From the NCBI RefSeq assembly GCF_001658005.1, contig NZ_CP015986.1, positions 2,605,501 through 2,669,500 on the forward strand: DNA of 64,000 nt. Reading direction: 5' to 3'. Positions 56,741 to 63,672 of the stretch are shown piece by piece. Within the stretch, counting starts at the first letter, position 1; the number at the start of each line of letters is the position of its first letter. Below the pieces are notes generated by a model. The model did no database searches and was not told the DNA's origin. It was given only the letters and a program-made list of their open reading frames with translations. The position numbers and the translations under genes were made by a program. The stretch is from Sphingobium sp. EP60837. GTDB lineage: Bacteria; Pseudomonadota; Alphaproteobacteria; Sphingomonadales; Sphingomonadaceae.

Positions 56741-58316
56741 CTATCAGCAACGCAGCTTGGACATGCTCTATGACTGGTTCGCCAACAACCCGGAAGGAAA
56801 CCCCGTCCTGGTTCTGCCAACCGGCAGCGGCAAGAGTCACATCATAGCCGCCTTCTGCAAAAATGCACTGCAAAGCTGGCCCTCGACCCGCATCCTTATG
56901 CTGACCGGGCAAAAGGAACTGATCGAGCAGAATGCCGCCAAACTGCGCGAGCATTGGCCGAACGCACCGCTTGGCATCTATTCCGCCAGTGTCGGCAAGC
57001 GCCAGCTTGGCGAGCCCATCACCTTTGCCGGGATCCAGTCGGTGCGCGCCAAGGCGGACCTGCTGGGCCATATCGATATTGTGGTGGTGGATGAGTGCCA
57101 CACCATAAGCCACAAGGATCAAGGATCATATCGAACACTTCTTGCTGATCTGACGGGAATTAATCCGCACATCCGCATAGTCGGGCTGACTGCCACCAAT
57201 TACCGGCTAGGTCATGGCCTTATCACCGAAGGTGATGACGCGCTTTTTCATGCGTCGATCGAGCCGGTGACGATCGAGGAGCTGATATTCAAGGGCTACC
57301 TGGCCACGCTGCGGAGCAAGCATACGGCCCTCCAATATGACCTGTCAGCGGTCCATAAGAGGGGCGGCGAGTATATTGAAGGCGAGTTGCAGAAGGCCGT
57401 CGATACCGACGACAACAACGCCCGAGTGGCCGAAGAAGTCATTGCCTTGGCTGGCGATCGTAAGCACTGGCTATTCTTCTGCAGTGGCGTTGACCATGCG
57501 CGCCACATGGCCGACCTACTCAATCAGCGCGGCGTGAAGGCTGGCCATATCGACGGCACCTTTACCAAGGCGCAGCGTGAGGCTGTACTGGCCGACTTCA
57601 CCAGCGGACGGCTTCAGGCGCTTTGCAATTGCGCCGTCCTGACAACCGGCTTCGATTATCCAGACATCGACCTGATCGCTTTCCTGCGCCCAACTATGTC
57701 CGCAAGTCTCTATGTGCAGATGGCGGGTAGGGGGATGCGGCTTAAGTCGCACACCGATCATTGCCTTGTGCTCGACTTCGCCGGGATCGTCGAAAAGCAC
57801 GGCCCTATCACCGGTGTCAGGCCACCAAACCGGAAAGGGAAGGTGGCCGGGGAGGCGCCGGTTAAAATATGCAAGACGTGCGACGAGATCGTCCACATGT
57901 CCGTCAAGATATGTCCCACCTGCCAAACCCCATTTCCGATCAATGAAAAGCCAGATCCGTTCAAGCTGCGCAATGACGACATCATGGGGATTGAGAGTGA
58001 AAGCATCGGCGTCAGCGCGTGGCATTGGCGCAAGCATGTTTCGCGCAGCAGTGGCAAGGAAATGTTGGCTGTCACCTATTATGGCGCGCTGTCCGACCCG
58101 GCTGTCACGGAATATCTGCCGATCACCCATGACGGATATGCTGGGGACATGGCGGTCAGGAAGCTGCTCGACATAGCCGACAAGGCGGGTGTCAGCACCA
58201 ATGAGGAAGACTTAGATCGCCTGGCCGACGTGCTGAATGTCGGCACCCATCCTGCCGCCATCGACTTCAAGAAAGACGGCAAATTCTATCGCGTCCTCGG
58301 AAGGCAATGGGCATGA
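56730..58316 (+). CDS. SF2 DEAD/DEAH-type helicase with C-terminal zinc ribbon
   Basis: A 528-residue helicase. Motif I is LPTGSGKSH (29-37) and motif II is VVVDECHT. A second RecA domain ends in QMAGRGMRLK (motif VI, with the arginine finger). After it, CKTCDEIVHMSVKICPTC gives a four-cysteine zinc ribbon, and the C-terminal 130 residues are specific to phage XPB/UvsW-like enzymes. It may unwind recombination or origin intermediates. Confidence 0.88.
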   Translation: MLRDYQQRSLDMLYDWFANNPEGNPVLVLPTGSGKSHIIAAFCKNALQSWPSTRILMLTGQKELIEQNAAKLREHWPNAPLGIYSASVGKRQLGEPITFAGIQSVRAKADLLGHIDIVVVDECHTISHKDQGSYRTLLADLTGINPHIRIVGLTATNYRLGHGLITEGDDALFHASIEPVTIEELIFKGYLATLRSKHTALQYDLSAVHKRGGEYIEGELQKAVDTDDNNARVAEEVIALAGDRKHWLFFCSGVDHARHMADLLNQRGVKAGHIDGTFTKAQREAVLADFTSGRLQALCNCAVLTTGFDYPDIDLIAFLRPTMSASLYVQMAGRGMRLKSHTDHCLVLDFAGIVEKHGPITGVRPPNRKGKVAGEAPVKICKTCDEIVHMSVKICPTCQTPFPINEKPDPFKLRNDDIMGIESESIGVSAWHWRKHVSRSSGKEMLAVTYYGALSDPAVTEYLPITHDGYAGDMAVRKLLDIADKAGVSTNEEDLDRLADVLNVGTHPAAIDFKKDGKFYRVLGRQWA

Positions 58317-58492
58317 GATATAAAGAACCGGAAGCCGTCACCGCTTGGCGCAAGGGGCCTCCCGCATGCTGCCACACGTGCGAGCATTACGCTGTGGACG
58401 GTAAATGCGTGTTCCATTGGGCTGAACCGCCAGAGGATTTTGCTGCCATGACGAACGCCTGCGCCGACTGGAAGCAGGAGACGCCCTTTTAG
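58313..58492 (+). CDS. Small Cys-rich protein
   Basis: A 59-residue protein whose ATG overlaps the helicase stop (ATGA). The cysteines ACCHTCEHY, GKCVF and NACADW suggest a metal site of four ligands. It ends 4 bases past the start of the convergent VRR-NUC stop. No family is recognised, but the pattern recurs in phage early operons. Confidence 0.55.
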   Translation: MRYKEPEAVTAWRKGPPACCHTCEHYAVDGKCVFHWAEPPEDFAAMTNACADWKQETPF

Positions 58493-58845
58493 ACCAGCGG
58501 CGTCACCTTCTCCTGCGCGTCCAGAGAACCTTTGGCTACAATCACCCTGTCGCCAATCTCCCGCAGATAGGCGTGCCAGTCCCTTTGGTCTTCGCTGACG
58601 ACGCCGCCTTTCTGGCGCTTCATCTCCACCCACGTTCGCCAGGCCGGGATATAGAGATCCGGTACGCCGCGCGAGACGCCTTCTATTACCAGACGATGCG
58701 CCTCCACCTTGCTACGCTCGCCGCCGTTTGGAATCGCGAAGATGCGCACTCCAGGATAGGTGCGCCGAAACCAGCGGACGAAATCGCGCTGCTCCTCATG
58801 CTCGGTCGGCATCCGGTTGGCTGGCAATTTCCATATGGCGTTCAT
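58489..58845 (-). CDS. VRR-NUC domain nuclease
   Basis: A 118-residue protein from ATG at 58845. The fold has EEQRDFVRWFRRTYPGVRIFAIPNGG, then GVPDLYIP and TWVEMKR, giving the PD-(D/E)XK residues Asp and Glu-x-Lys of the VRR-NUC family. Stand-alone phage versions are likely structure-specific or replication-repair nucleases. It overlaps its upstream neighbour by ATGA. Confidence 0.85.
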   Translation of the reverse strand: MNAIWKLPANRMPTEHEEQRDFVRWFRRTYPGVRIFAIPNGGERSKVEAHRLVIEGVSRGVPDLYIPAWRTWVEMKRQKGGVVSEDQRDWHAYLREIGDRVIVAKGSLDAQEKVTPLV

Positions 58846-59060
58846 GCTGCCATCTCCAGGCGATAGCCCCGACATTCCGGGCCCTGTTCATCCGTGGCGA
58901 TGTGGACGCCCTTGGAGCGCATCAGATTGATGTGGACCCGCACATTGTTGACATGCTTGCCGGGCATAACGCAGTCGCGAATGGTGCGGGCGTTGAGGTG
59001 CCGGCCCTTGGCTGCGACCAGCAGGTCAAGTATCTTCGCTTCGGTGGGGGTGAGCCTCAT
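58842..59060 (-). CDS. Small winged-helix protein
   Basis: A 72-residue protein starting at 59060 on the previous stop (ATGA). LTPTEAKILDLLVAAKGRHLN and VNNVRVHINLMRSKGVHIAT match an OmpR-type winged helix (the RPAL-like HINLMRSKG turn), with no receiver domain. It probably binds DNA. It sits second-last in a four-gene leftward string. Confidence 0.65.
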   Translation of the reverse strand: MRLTPTEAKILDLLVAAKGRHLNARTIRDCVMPGKHVNNVRVHINLMRSKGVHIATDEQGPECRGYRLEMAA

Positions 59061-59389
59061 GCGTAAGCCCTCCATGCCGGAATGCGGGCACTGGTGGTCA
59101 GGACGCCAGCGCTATGCTCCGCGCAGTTCCGAGCGCCGCAGCGCGGGCAGGTGTAGCTTTCCACCCGCGCAGGCTCCTGTGTCGGTTCTTCCAAAACTGT
59201 CATCGTGCGGAAGTTGTGATTACCGCCCAATTTGATCGCGCCCTTTGCCCGCAGCATCGAAACAGTGCGGTTGAAGGTTGTCTGCGTCAGTCCGCAGATG
59301 CGGCTATCAGTGACGCCCGAGATATGTTCACCCTGGCGACGGCGGATATAGGTGAGGACGATGCGCTCGCGGTCGGTGAGGTCGATCAT
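59057..59389 (-). CDS. Winged-helix protein with zinc ribbon
   Basis: A 110-residue protein. Residues 1-65 form a MarR-like winged helix (LTDRERIVLTYIRRRQGEHI, FNRTVSMLRAKGAIKLGG). A zinc ribbon, CPRCGARNCAEH, follows at about 80-91. Two DNA-binding modules in such a small protein suggest a phage transcription regulator. It overlaps both neighbours by 4 bases. Confidence 0.65.
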   Translation of the reverse strand: MIDLTDRERIVLTYIRRRQGEHISGVTDSRICGLTQTTFNRTVSMLRAKGAIKLGGNHNFRTMTVLEEPTQEPARVESYTCPRCGARNCAEHSAGVLTTSARIPAWRAYA

Positions 59390-59865
59390 TCTGCGTCCCC
59401 ATGACTCGAATAGGGAATGAAGGTGGCAATCAGTGTGTCGGCGGCATCGCGGACAGCCGGGCCTTCAACATGGTCGATCCGATCATCCACAGCCGCCTGC
59501 GCGAACACATTGAGTGCCCCCATGGCTTTCACCATATCCCTCATCGGATGAGCCTCGTCGGCCTCATCCAGCGGCTTGGCGCCGCCGTAGCCGATCAGAG
59601 ATAGAAGCCGGTTGATGGCATCGGTGCCCAACACGGTTGCGAGCGAAAGCGCGACGGACAGGCTAGGCTGACGCGCCTCCCCTTCATCCATCGCCATATA
59701 GGAGCGTATGGCACGGACCTTAACGCCAGATAGAGCTGAAAGCTCGTCTACCGAGAAACGACGTTCGATGATGACAGCGTTGCGGAGCAGGGGGCGAAGC
59801 GTCTCTATAACGCGATTGCGAGAAACGATCCCGCTTTCTTCCACTGCGTTGTTACGGTCCTGCAT
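59386..59865 (-). CDS. Helix-turn-helix regulator, phage-type
   Basis: A 159-residue protein. FSVDELSALSGVKVRAIRSYMAMDEGEARQPSLSVALSLATVLG carries an HTH with a bend typical of phage activators. The C-terminal 70 residues are a separate helical domain (AMGALNVFAQAAVDDRI). It heads the small regulator string 59865-58489. A CII- or Cro-type role is possible. Confidence 0.65.
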   Translation of the reverse strand: MQDRNNAVEESGIVSRNRVIETLRPLLRNAVIIERRFSVDELSALSGVKVRAIRSYMAMDEGEARQPSLSVALSLATVLGTDAINRLLSLIGYGGAKPLDEADEAHPMRDMVKAMGALNVFAQAAVDDRIDHVEGPAVRDAADTLIATFIPYSSHGDAE

Positions 59866-59869
59866 CTAT

Positions 59870-60070
59870 TCAGGCTCCATGAGAAAGGGAATGAAGATCA
59901 TCGACTACCTGCTCAGCGTCACGCGACCCGGCGCTGAGAAGGCAAACTGCGGGGCTGGCCATGTTGCTGGCCCCGGCCTTGTGCTTCAGGCCGCTAGCCA
60001 CAGCGCCAAGAAACAGGCCAAGGGCGAGCGATCCAGAAAACCAACCGAGAAGGATGCCCCCGGCCAGCAT
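59870..60070 (-). CDS. Small membrane protein
   Basis: A 66-residue protein with one or two hydrophobic segments (LAGGILLGWFSGSLALGLFLGAVAS). Its start directly follows the stop of a possible 22-codon Arg-rich ORF at 60071-60139, which is too short to call. Function unknown. Confidence 0.45.
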   Translation of the reverse strand: MLAGGILLGWFSGSLALGLFLGAVASGLKHKAGASNMASPAVCLLSAGSRDAEQVVDDLHSLSHGA

Positions 60071-60195
60071 TCAGTCCTCCATCAAGCGACGGATCCGGGC
60101 GGGGCGGTTGCGGCGAGAGAGCCACCAGAGGCGAGCCATGCTTGCCCAATAGGTGAGGGTAGCGAGTGGCTGGACTCGCTGGGTCCTGATGCGCG

Positions 60196-60465
60196 TCACG
60201 CGCCCGCCGCCTTATCGCTTCCGGCATACCCCTTTTTAGCGCCTTTACGGCCAACACAATTGCAAGCAGACTTCTCAGCCTGGGCTAGTGCGCGCTCCAC
60301 CTTTTGCTGCGTTGCCCAGTTCGGCTTGTTCTTGCCGTGGACCAAGCGGATTACAGAGGAGCGGGAAATACCCGCTACAGCCGCGAAGTCCGGGTATGTC
60401 ATCCCGAACCGTTTTAGCGCAGCGCCAAGGGTTTTTGGGTTATGCCAGTCAATCATATCCGCCAT
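60196..60465 (-). CDS. Cro-like helix-turn-helix repressor
   Basis: An 89-residue protein starting at 60465 (MADMIDWHNPKTLG). ALKRFGMTYPDFAAVAGISRSSVIRLVHGKNKP is a clear HTH of the XRE type, and the C-terminus is basic. The near-perfect dyad lies 4 bases upstream of the start, so it probably represses itself. It is divergent from the larger HTH gene, giving a lambda-like two-regulator arrangement. Confidence 0.75.
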   Translation of the reverse strand: MADMIDWHNPKTLGAALKRFGMTYPDFAAVAGISRSSVIRLVHGKNKPNWATQQKVERALAQAEKSACNCVGRKGAKKGYAGSDKAAGA

Positions 60466-60468
60466 GGT

Positions 60469-60486
60469 AGTTTCATATCTGAAACT
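60469..60486. promoter_or_regulatory. Perfect operator dyad between divergent repressor genes
   Basis: AGTTTCA-TATC-TGAAACT is a perfect inverted repeat of 7-base arms and the best copy of the prophage operator. It lies 4 bases upstream of the leftward HTH start and 49 bases upstream of the rightward one. On the minus strand the shared block GAAGTTTCAGATATGA recurs at the 61314 site. Confidence 0.75.
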
Positions 60487-60534
60487 TCGCAAGGCACATT
60501 GATGGGCCTAACCGAATTTTTTAGGGGGCTCTAG

Positions 60535-61050
60535 ATGTTTCCCGACGAAAACAATCAAAACATCGGGGAAGAAGTGCGCGCCAAGGAAAAGAAGGAGCAC
60601 CGCGACGAGATTGCGGCGTGGCTCAAGGGGGTATTGGATAACAATACGGACCTAAAGGCGACAGCATGGTCCGTGGCAGCTGGGTTGAGCCGCAGCACCG
60701 TTAGCCGTGCGCTGAATCCGAAATATGACAACATCCTGTCTATCGTCGCGCTATACAAACTGGCCAAAAAGGCAGGTGTTCCCACACCTGTTCATCTCGG
60801 GATCGGCGCGCCTGGTGTACCGCCACCAATAGCCCTGGCGGCCATATTTCGCGGCATCCTGTCGCGCCTCACCCCCGAGCGCACTTGGTCCGAGGATGTG
60901 TTGATGGCGCTGGGTGAAGCGCTGCAACTGTCTCTGGTGGAAGCTCAGGAAACGCCGGAAATTGCAGAAGATTTGCAGGCGGCTGAGCTGGTTGGCCGCA
61001 TGGCGGCACGACGCCTCTCTGGTCGAGAAAATAATCCAGATGAGACATAA
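60535..61050 (+). CDS. Prophage repressor (helix-turn-helix)
   Basis: A 171-residue protein. AGGGGG precedes ATG by about 6 bases. The N-terminal 75 residues form an HTH (KATAWSVAAGLSRSTVSRALNPKYDN). The rest is Pro-rich then helical (ALAAIFRGILSRLTPERTW, LGEALQLSLVEAQE) and would be for dimerisation. There is no S24 peptidase motif, so it would not be cleaved by RecA as lambda CI is. It is the best candidate for the lysogeny repressor. Confidence 0.7.
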   Translation: MFPDENNQNIGEEVRAKEKKEHRDEIAAWLKGVLDNNTDLKATAWSVAAGLSRSTVSRALNPKYDNILSIVALYKLAKKAGVPTPVHLGIGAPGVPPPIALAAIFRGILSRLTPERTWSEDVLMALGEALQLSLVEAQETPEIAEDLQAAELVGRMAARRLSGRENNPDET

Positions 61051-61100
61051 ACCTATCGACGAATAACATGTAAAACCCCGCTGCTGAGAATCGCAGTATG

Positions 61101-61129
61101 TTCCCTTTCCGTTCGTGTAGGAAAGGGAA
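61101..61129. other. Perfect 10-bp hairpin
   Basis: TTCCCTTTCC pairs exactly with GGAAAGGGAA around a 9-base loop. Neither strand has a following T-run, so it is not a canonical terminator. It lies 50 bases past the repressor stop, inside the 340-base gap (61051-61390) that otherwise holds an operator and promoter sequence. Confidence 0.6.
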
Positions 61130-61313
61130 AAATGAACGCGCCCGCGTCTCCCCACGCTGGCGCGATTCCCCTACTGCATCCTCCACTTATCGGCACTCAT
61201 AGCGCCGCCTATCATTTACCACCCGTGAACCCGGATGCTTAACCCACTGGCAACTGCCTTTAGGGTTCGTCGCTGTTTGCGCAATAAAAAGTTTCACGAA
61301 TGGTATTGACTGA

Positions 61314-61331
61314 AGTTTCAGATATGATACT
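61314..61331 (+). promoter_or_regulatory. Operator dyad upstream of the right early operon
   Basis: AGTTTCA-GATA-TGATACT differs from the perfect dyad by one base. TTGACT lies just before it at 61306-61311, and a second half-site, AGTTTCA, is at 61290-61296, giving a tandem arrangement with 24-base spacing. The first gene starts about 60 bases downstream, so binding should block this promoter. Confidence 0.7.
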
Positions 61332-61390
61332 TCTAGCTCCATCAGGCCGCTCACCAGCGGCAGCAGATCACCCCGGCTTTAGCCGTACTG

Positions 61391-61645
61391 ATGGAGATGA
61401 CAGTGCAGATTATCACCCCCGACCAGCGCCCCGCCAAGCTGAACAAGGCTAATGCACGCGATGTAGCGAAGGCGCGCGCCGCCCTGGCGATGGGTGAAGG
61501 CGGCATCTACGCCCGCAGCCTTTCCGCGATCCACCGCTCTTCGTCGGCTCAGCAGCAGCGTGAAGTCGAATGGGCGATTGCCGCTGATGGCGCGCAGCAC
61601 CTGTTCGCCCGTCACCCTAACACTGGCGCGCTGGTCGCCGCCTGA
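61391..61645 (+). CDS. Small hypothetical early protein
   Basis: An 84-residue protein; the start may be ATG at 61391 or GTG at 61403, which is better spaced from GGAG. It has a Lys/Ala-rich N-terminal helix (KLNKANARDVAKARAALAMG) and a second helix (SSAQQQREVEWAIAADGA). First gene of the right early operon. No family recognised. Confidence 0.5.
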   Translation: MEMTVQIITPDQRPAKLNKANARDVAKARAALAMGEGGIYARSLSAIHRSSSAQQQREVEWAIAADGAQHLFARHPNTGALVAA

Positions 61646-61712
61646 CCTGCCCGGAGCGCGGATCACCCCTCCGCGCCGAGGATCAGATCAGTTTCAGCAT
61701 GGAGTTCAACCC

Positions 61713-62078
61713 ATGACCACAACAACAAAAACAGCGCATACGCCGGGGCCTTGGGAAGCTCGCATGTCTGCGCGGCGCACCCATTTCAAGATACTGCATT
61801 CAGCGCGCGGTAAAGGCGATGGCTACAATAATCGCGTCGCCGAAACTTGTCAGTGGTCGCCCGCAGCCGGGCCGCAAATCGACCCGACCGAAGCTGCGGC
61901 CAATGCGCACCTGATGGCATCTGCGCCTGATATGCTCGATGCGCTTCTCGCCATCCGGAAGATCCTCGGCGGCATCGCCGATCACAAGAAGGCTGATCCT
62001 GATGATGCGCTGGCGGCCCTGCTTGCCATGAAGCTCATTGATGTGACCGCCGCCAAAGCAACGGGCGGTGCAGCATGA
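61713..62078 (+). CDS. Hypothetical early phage protein
   Basis: A 121-residue protein: HTPGPWEARMSARRTHFKIL, then PTEAAANAHLMASAPDMLDALLAI. The 'HTPGPWe ... AnAhLmaaAPdlLeaL' form is shared by many short phage proteins of unknown function. It overlaps the next gene by ATGA. Confidence 0.6.
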   Translation: MTTTTKTAHTPGPWEARMSARRTHFKILHSARGKGDGYNNRVAETCQWSPAAGPQIDPTEAAANAHLMASAPDMLDALLAIRKILGGIADHKKADPDDALAALLAMKLIDVTAAKATGGAA

Positions 62079-62305
62079 GCAATCAGGTCCACCATGGCTT
62101 TGACGCCGACACCGAATATTTCGAGTTCGGCGCATACCGGGCGGAGATCAGCTTCAAGCACCGCTTCTGCGACACTCTGCACTGGCAGATGAAGCATTGG
62201 GGCCGGGGCGACGGCGATATCGCCAACGGTTCTATCCATCGTTTCCCCACCATCCACGCTGCCCGCCATGCGGCTGAGCAGTGGGTCATGAGAGGTGCAG
62301 CATGA
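62075..62305 (+). CDS. Hypothetical early phage protein
   Basis: A 76-residue protein rich in His and aromatic residues (VHHGFDADTEYFEFGAYRAEI, RFCDTLHWQMKHWGRG). No family recognised. It overlaps both neighbours by 4 bases, so the run 61713-63661 is one coupled set. Confidence 0.5.
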   Translation: MSNQVHHGFDADTEYFEFGAYRAEISFKHRFCDTLHWQMKHWGRGDGDIANGSIHRFPTIHAARHAAEQWVMRGAA

Positions 62306-62610
62306 ACACTTTGACGCAAGCCGACCGCGACACGCTCATTGCGGCCGAACAAATCCTGGTCCGCGCTCTGAAGCATGACAGCGAAGTCCTCATGTTCAGC
62401 CTGCACGGGCGGTGGGAGGCAATGTCTGCCACCTATTTCACGCCAAGCGAAAAGCAGCACAGCTTTTTGAGTGGCGTCACACTGGCCGACAAGATCGACG
62501 AGTGCCTTGCCATCCGCGCCGATGAAGAAGGCCGGGCAGACGAGATCAGGGCCGAACGCGTCGAGCGCCTGCGCCAGGAACTGGCTTCGCTCACCGGACA
62601 AGCGGCATGA
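62302..62610 (+). CDS. Hypothetical early phage protein
   Basis: A 102-residue, mostly helical protein (TQADRDTLIAAEQILVRAL, RADEEGRADEIRAERVERL) starting at 62302. The C-terminal 40 residues are a long charged helix. Coupled by ATGA on both sides. No family recognised. Confidence 0.5.
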   Translation: MNTLTQADRDTLIAAEQILVRALKHDSEVLMFSLHGRWEAMSATYFTPSEKQHSFLSGVTLADKIDECLAIRADEEGRADEIRAERVERLRQELASLTGQAA

Positions 62611-62906
62611 GCTACTTCAAGACAGCCATCCACTGGCTCGACGGTGAGGAAGAGCGCGAGGCTTATGTTGGCGTCCGCTACACCGGGCACAAGGGCTTTC
62701 GTGGCGATCATATCGATCCGCCCGAACCGGCATCGGTCGAGATCCAGGAAATCAAGGTTCTGGAAGGCGACAGCCCCGTTCCCGACGAGATGTATTACGA
62801 CGACGACCTGCTGGCCGAGTGCCTCCAGGATTGGGCGGAAGAAGCCATCGAAGCTGCGGAATGGGAAGCGCAGAGCCGCCGCGATCGTCTGATGGAGGGG
62901 TTCTGA
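62607..62906 (+). CDS. Hypothetical acidic early phage protein
   Basis: A 99-residue, very acidic protein (PPEPASVEIQEIKVLEGDSP, DEMYYDDDLLAECLQDWAEE) with a helical C-terminus. Such acidic proteins may act as DNA mimics or anti-host factors, but nothing specific shows this. It overlaps both neighbours. Confidence 0.5.
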   Translation: MSYFKTAIHWLDGEEEREAYVGVRYTGHKGFRGDHIDPPEPASVEIQEIKVLEGDSPVPDEMYYDDDLLAECLQDWAEEAIEAAEWEAQSRRDRLMEGF

Positions 62907-63244
62907 TGAGCACCTACGCAGATTTGATAGTCGGCTTGCAACAGAGCGCCAAGGCGTTCCGCGAGAACACGGTTTACGACAGCGAGGGCGACCCCCTGCG
63001 CCTGATCGTGCAGGCTGATGAGAACGATGCCGCCGCCGACGCCATCTCACGGCTTGAGAGGGAGAAGGCAGTTCTCGTTGGACTGGTCGAAACAGCCTTT
63101 TCTATCATCAACCACACTGGCGTTGCCGCCTATCTCTCCGCTCGCAATCTGCCCTTGTTCTGCACGGCGATGGATTGGGTTGGCGAAGTCTCTCCTCTCC
63201 TCTCCCGCACCCAGGAGCCTCCCCATGCTCACAAAGATGCGTGA
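62906..63244 (+). CDS. Hypothetical early phage protein
   Basis: A 112-residue protein starting at 62906 on the preceding stop (TGATG). Helical N-terminus (YADLIVGLQQSAKAFREN), then ADAISRLEREKAVLVGLVET. Its last 20 bases overlap the next small gene. No family recognised. Confidence 0.5.
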   Translation: MSTYADLIVGLQQSAKAFRENTVYDSEGDPLRLIVQADENDAAADAISRLEREKAVLVGLVETAFSIINHTGVAAYLSARNLPLFCTAMDWVGEVSPLLSRTQEPPHAHKDA

Positions 63245-63326
63245 TGCCCTCATGGCACCGGAAACGAGGAATGAAGCAATCACTTTGGTGATCTGTTTCG
63301 TGATGCCGTGGGTCCTGTTCTCATGA
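63225..63326 (+). CDS. Tiny membrane protein, 33 residues
   Basis: ATG at 63225 is preceded by AGGAG at an ideal distance, and its stop overlaps the next start. The product has a charged N-terminal half (MLTKMRDALMAPETR) and a single hydrophobic helix (AITLVICFVMPWVLFS). The good ribosome site makes translation likely. Confidence 0.5.
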   Translation: MLTKMRDALMAPETRNEAITLVICFVMPWVLFS

Positions 63327-63661
63327 GTATGCCGACCGCCTTCGGCGCCGGGCTACCCATGAACGGAGCCAGCAAGCTGTCTCCGCCTCCGGTGGGTATC
63401 CCTGTCGGGGCGTGGGAGGAGGCCGTTGCGCTTCTCTCGCACCGGGACGCCAAGCCGTACAACCTCGAAATAACCGCACATGGCGGTCTGTTCGGGGCTC
63501 GCATCTACCCGCCGCAGACCCAGCACCTGCGCGGCAACTTTTCCGCTCTGTCAGGCAGCTTCTACGGCGTCGGCAGCAGCCCACGTGAGGCTGTGATGGA
63601 GGCGGTTGCCCGCTGGAACGAATTTCAGGCCGGTTACGCCCGCGCCTGCGCCGTCAACTGA
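63323..63661 (+). CDS. Hypothetical early phage protein
   Basis: A 112-residue protein from ATG at 63323, coupled to the tiny membrane gene (ATGA). A Pro/Gly-rich start is followed by VGAWEEAVALLSHRDAKPYN and FSALSGSFYGVGSSPREAVMEAVARW. The end looks like a small helix-capped domain. No family recognised. Confidence 0.5.
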   Translation: MSMPTAFGAGLPMNGASKLSPPPVGIPVGAWEEAVALLSHRDAKPYNLEITAHGGLFGARIYPPQTQHLRGNFSALSGSFYGVGSSPREAVMEAVARWNEFQAGYARACAVN

Positions 63662-63672
63662 AAGGATTGCGC

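Noticed and set aside
61101..61129. Rho-independent terminator for the repressor gene
   Set aside because: The stem is perfect but neither strand has the T-run needed.
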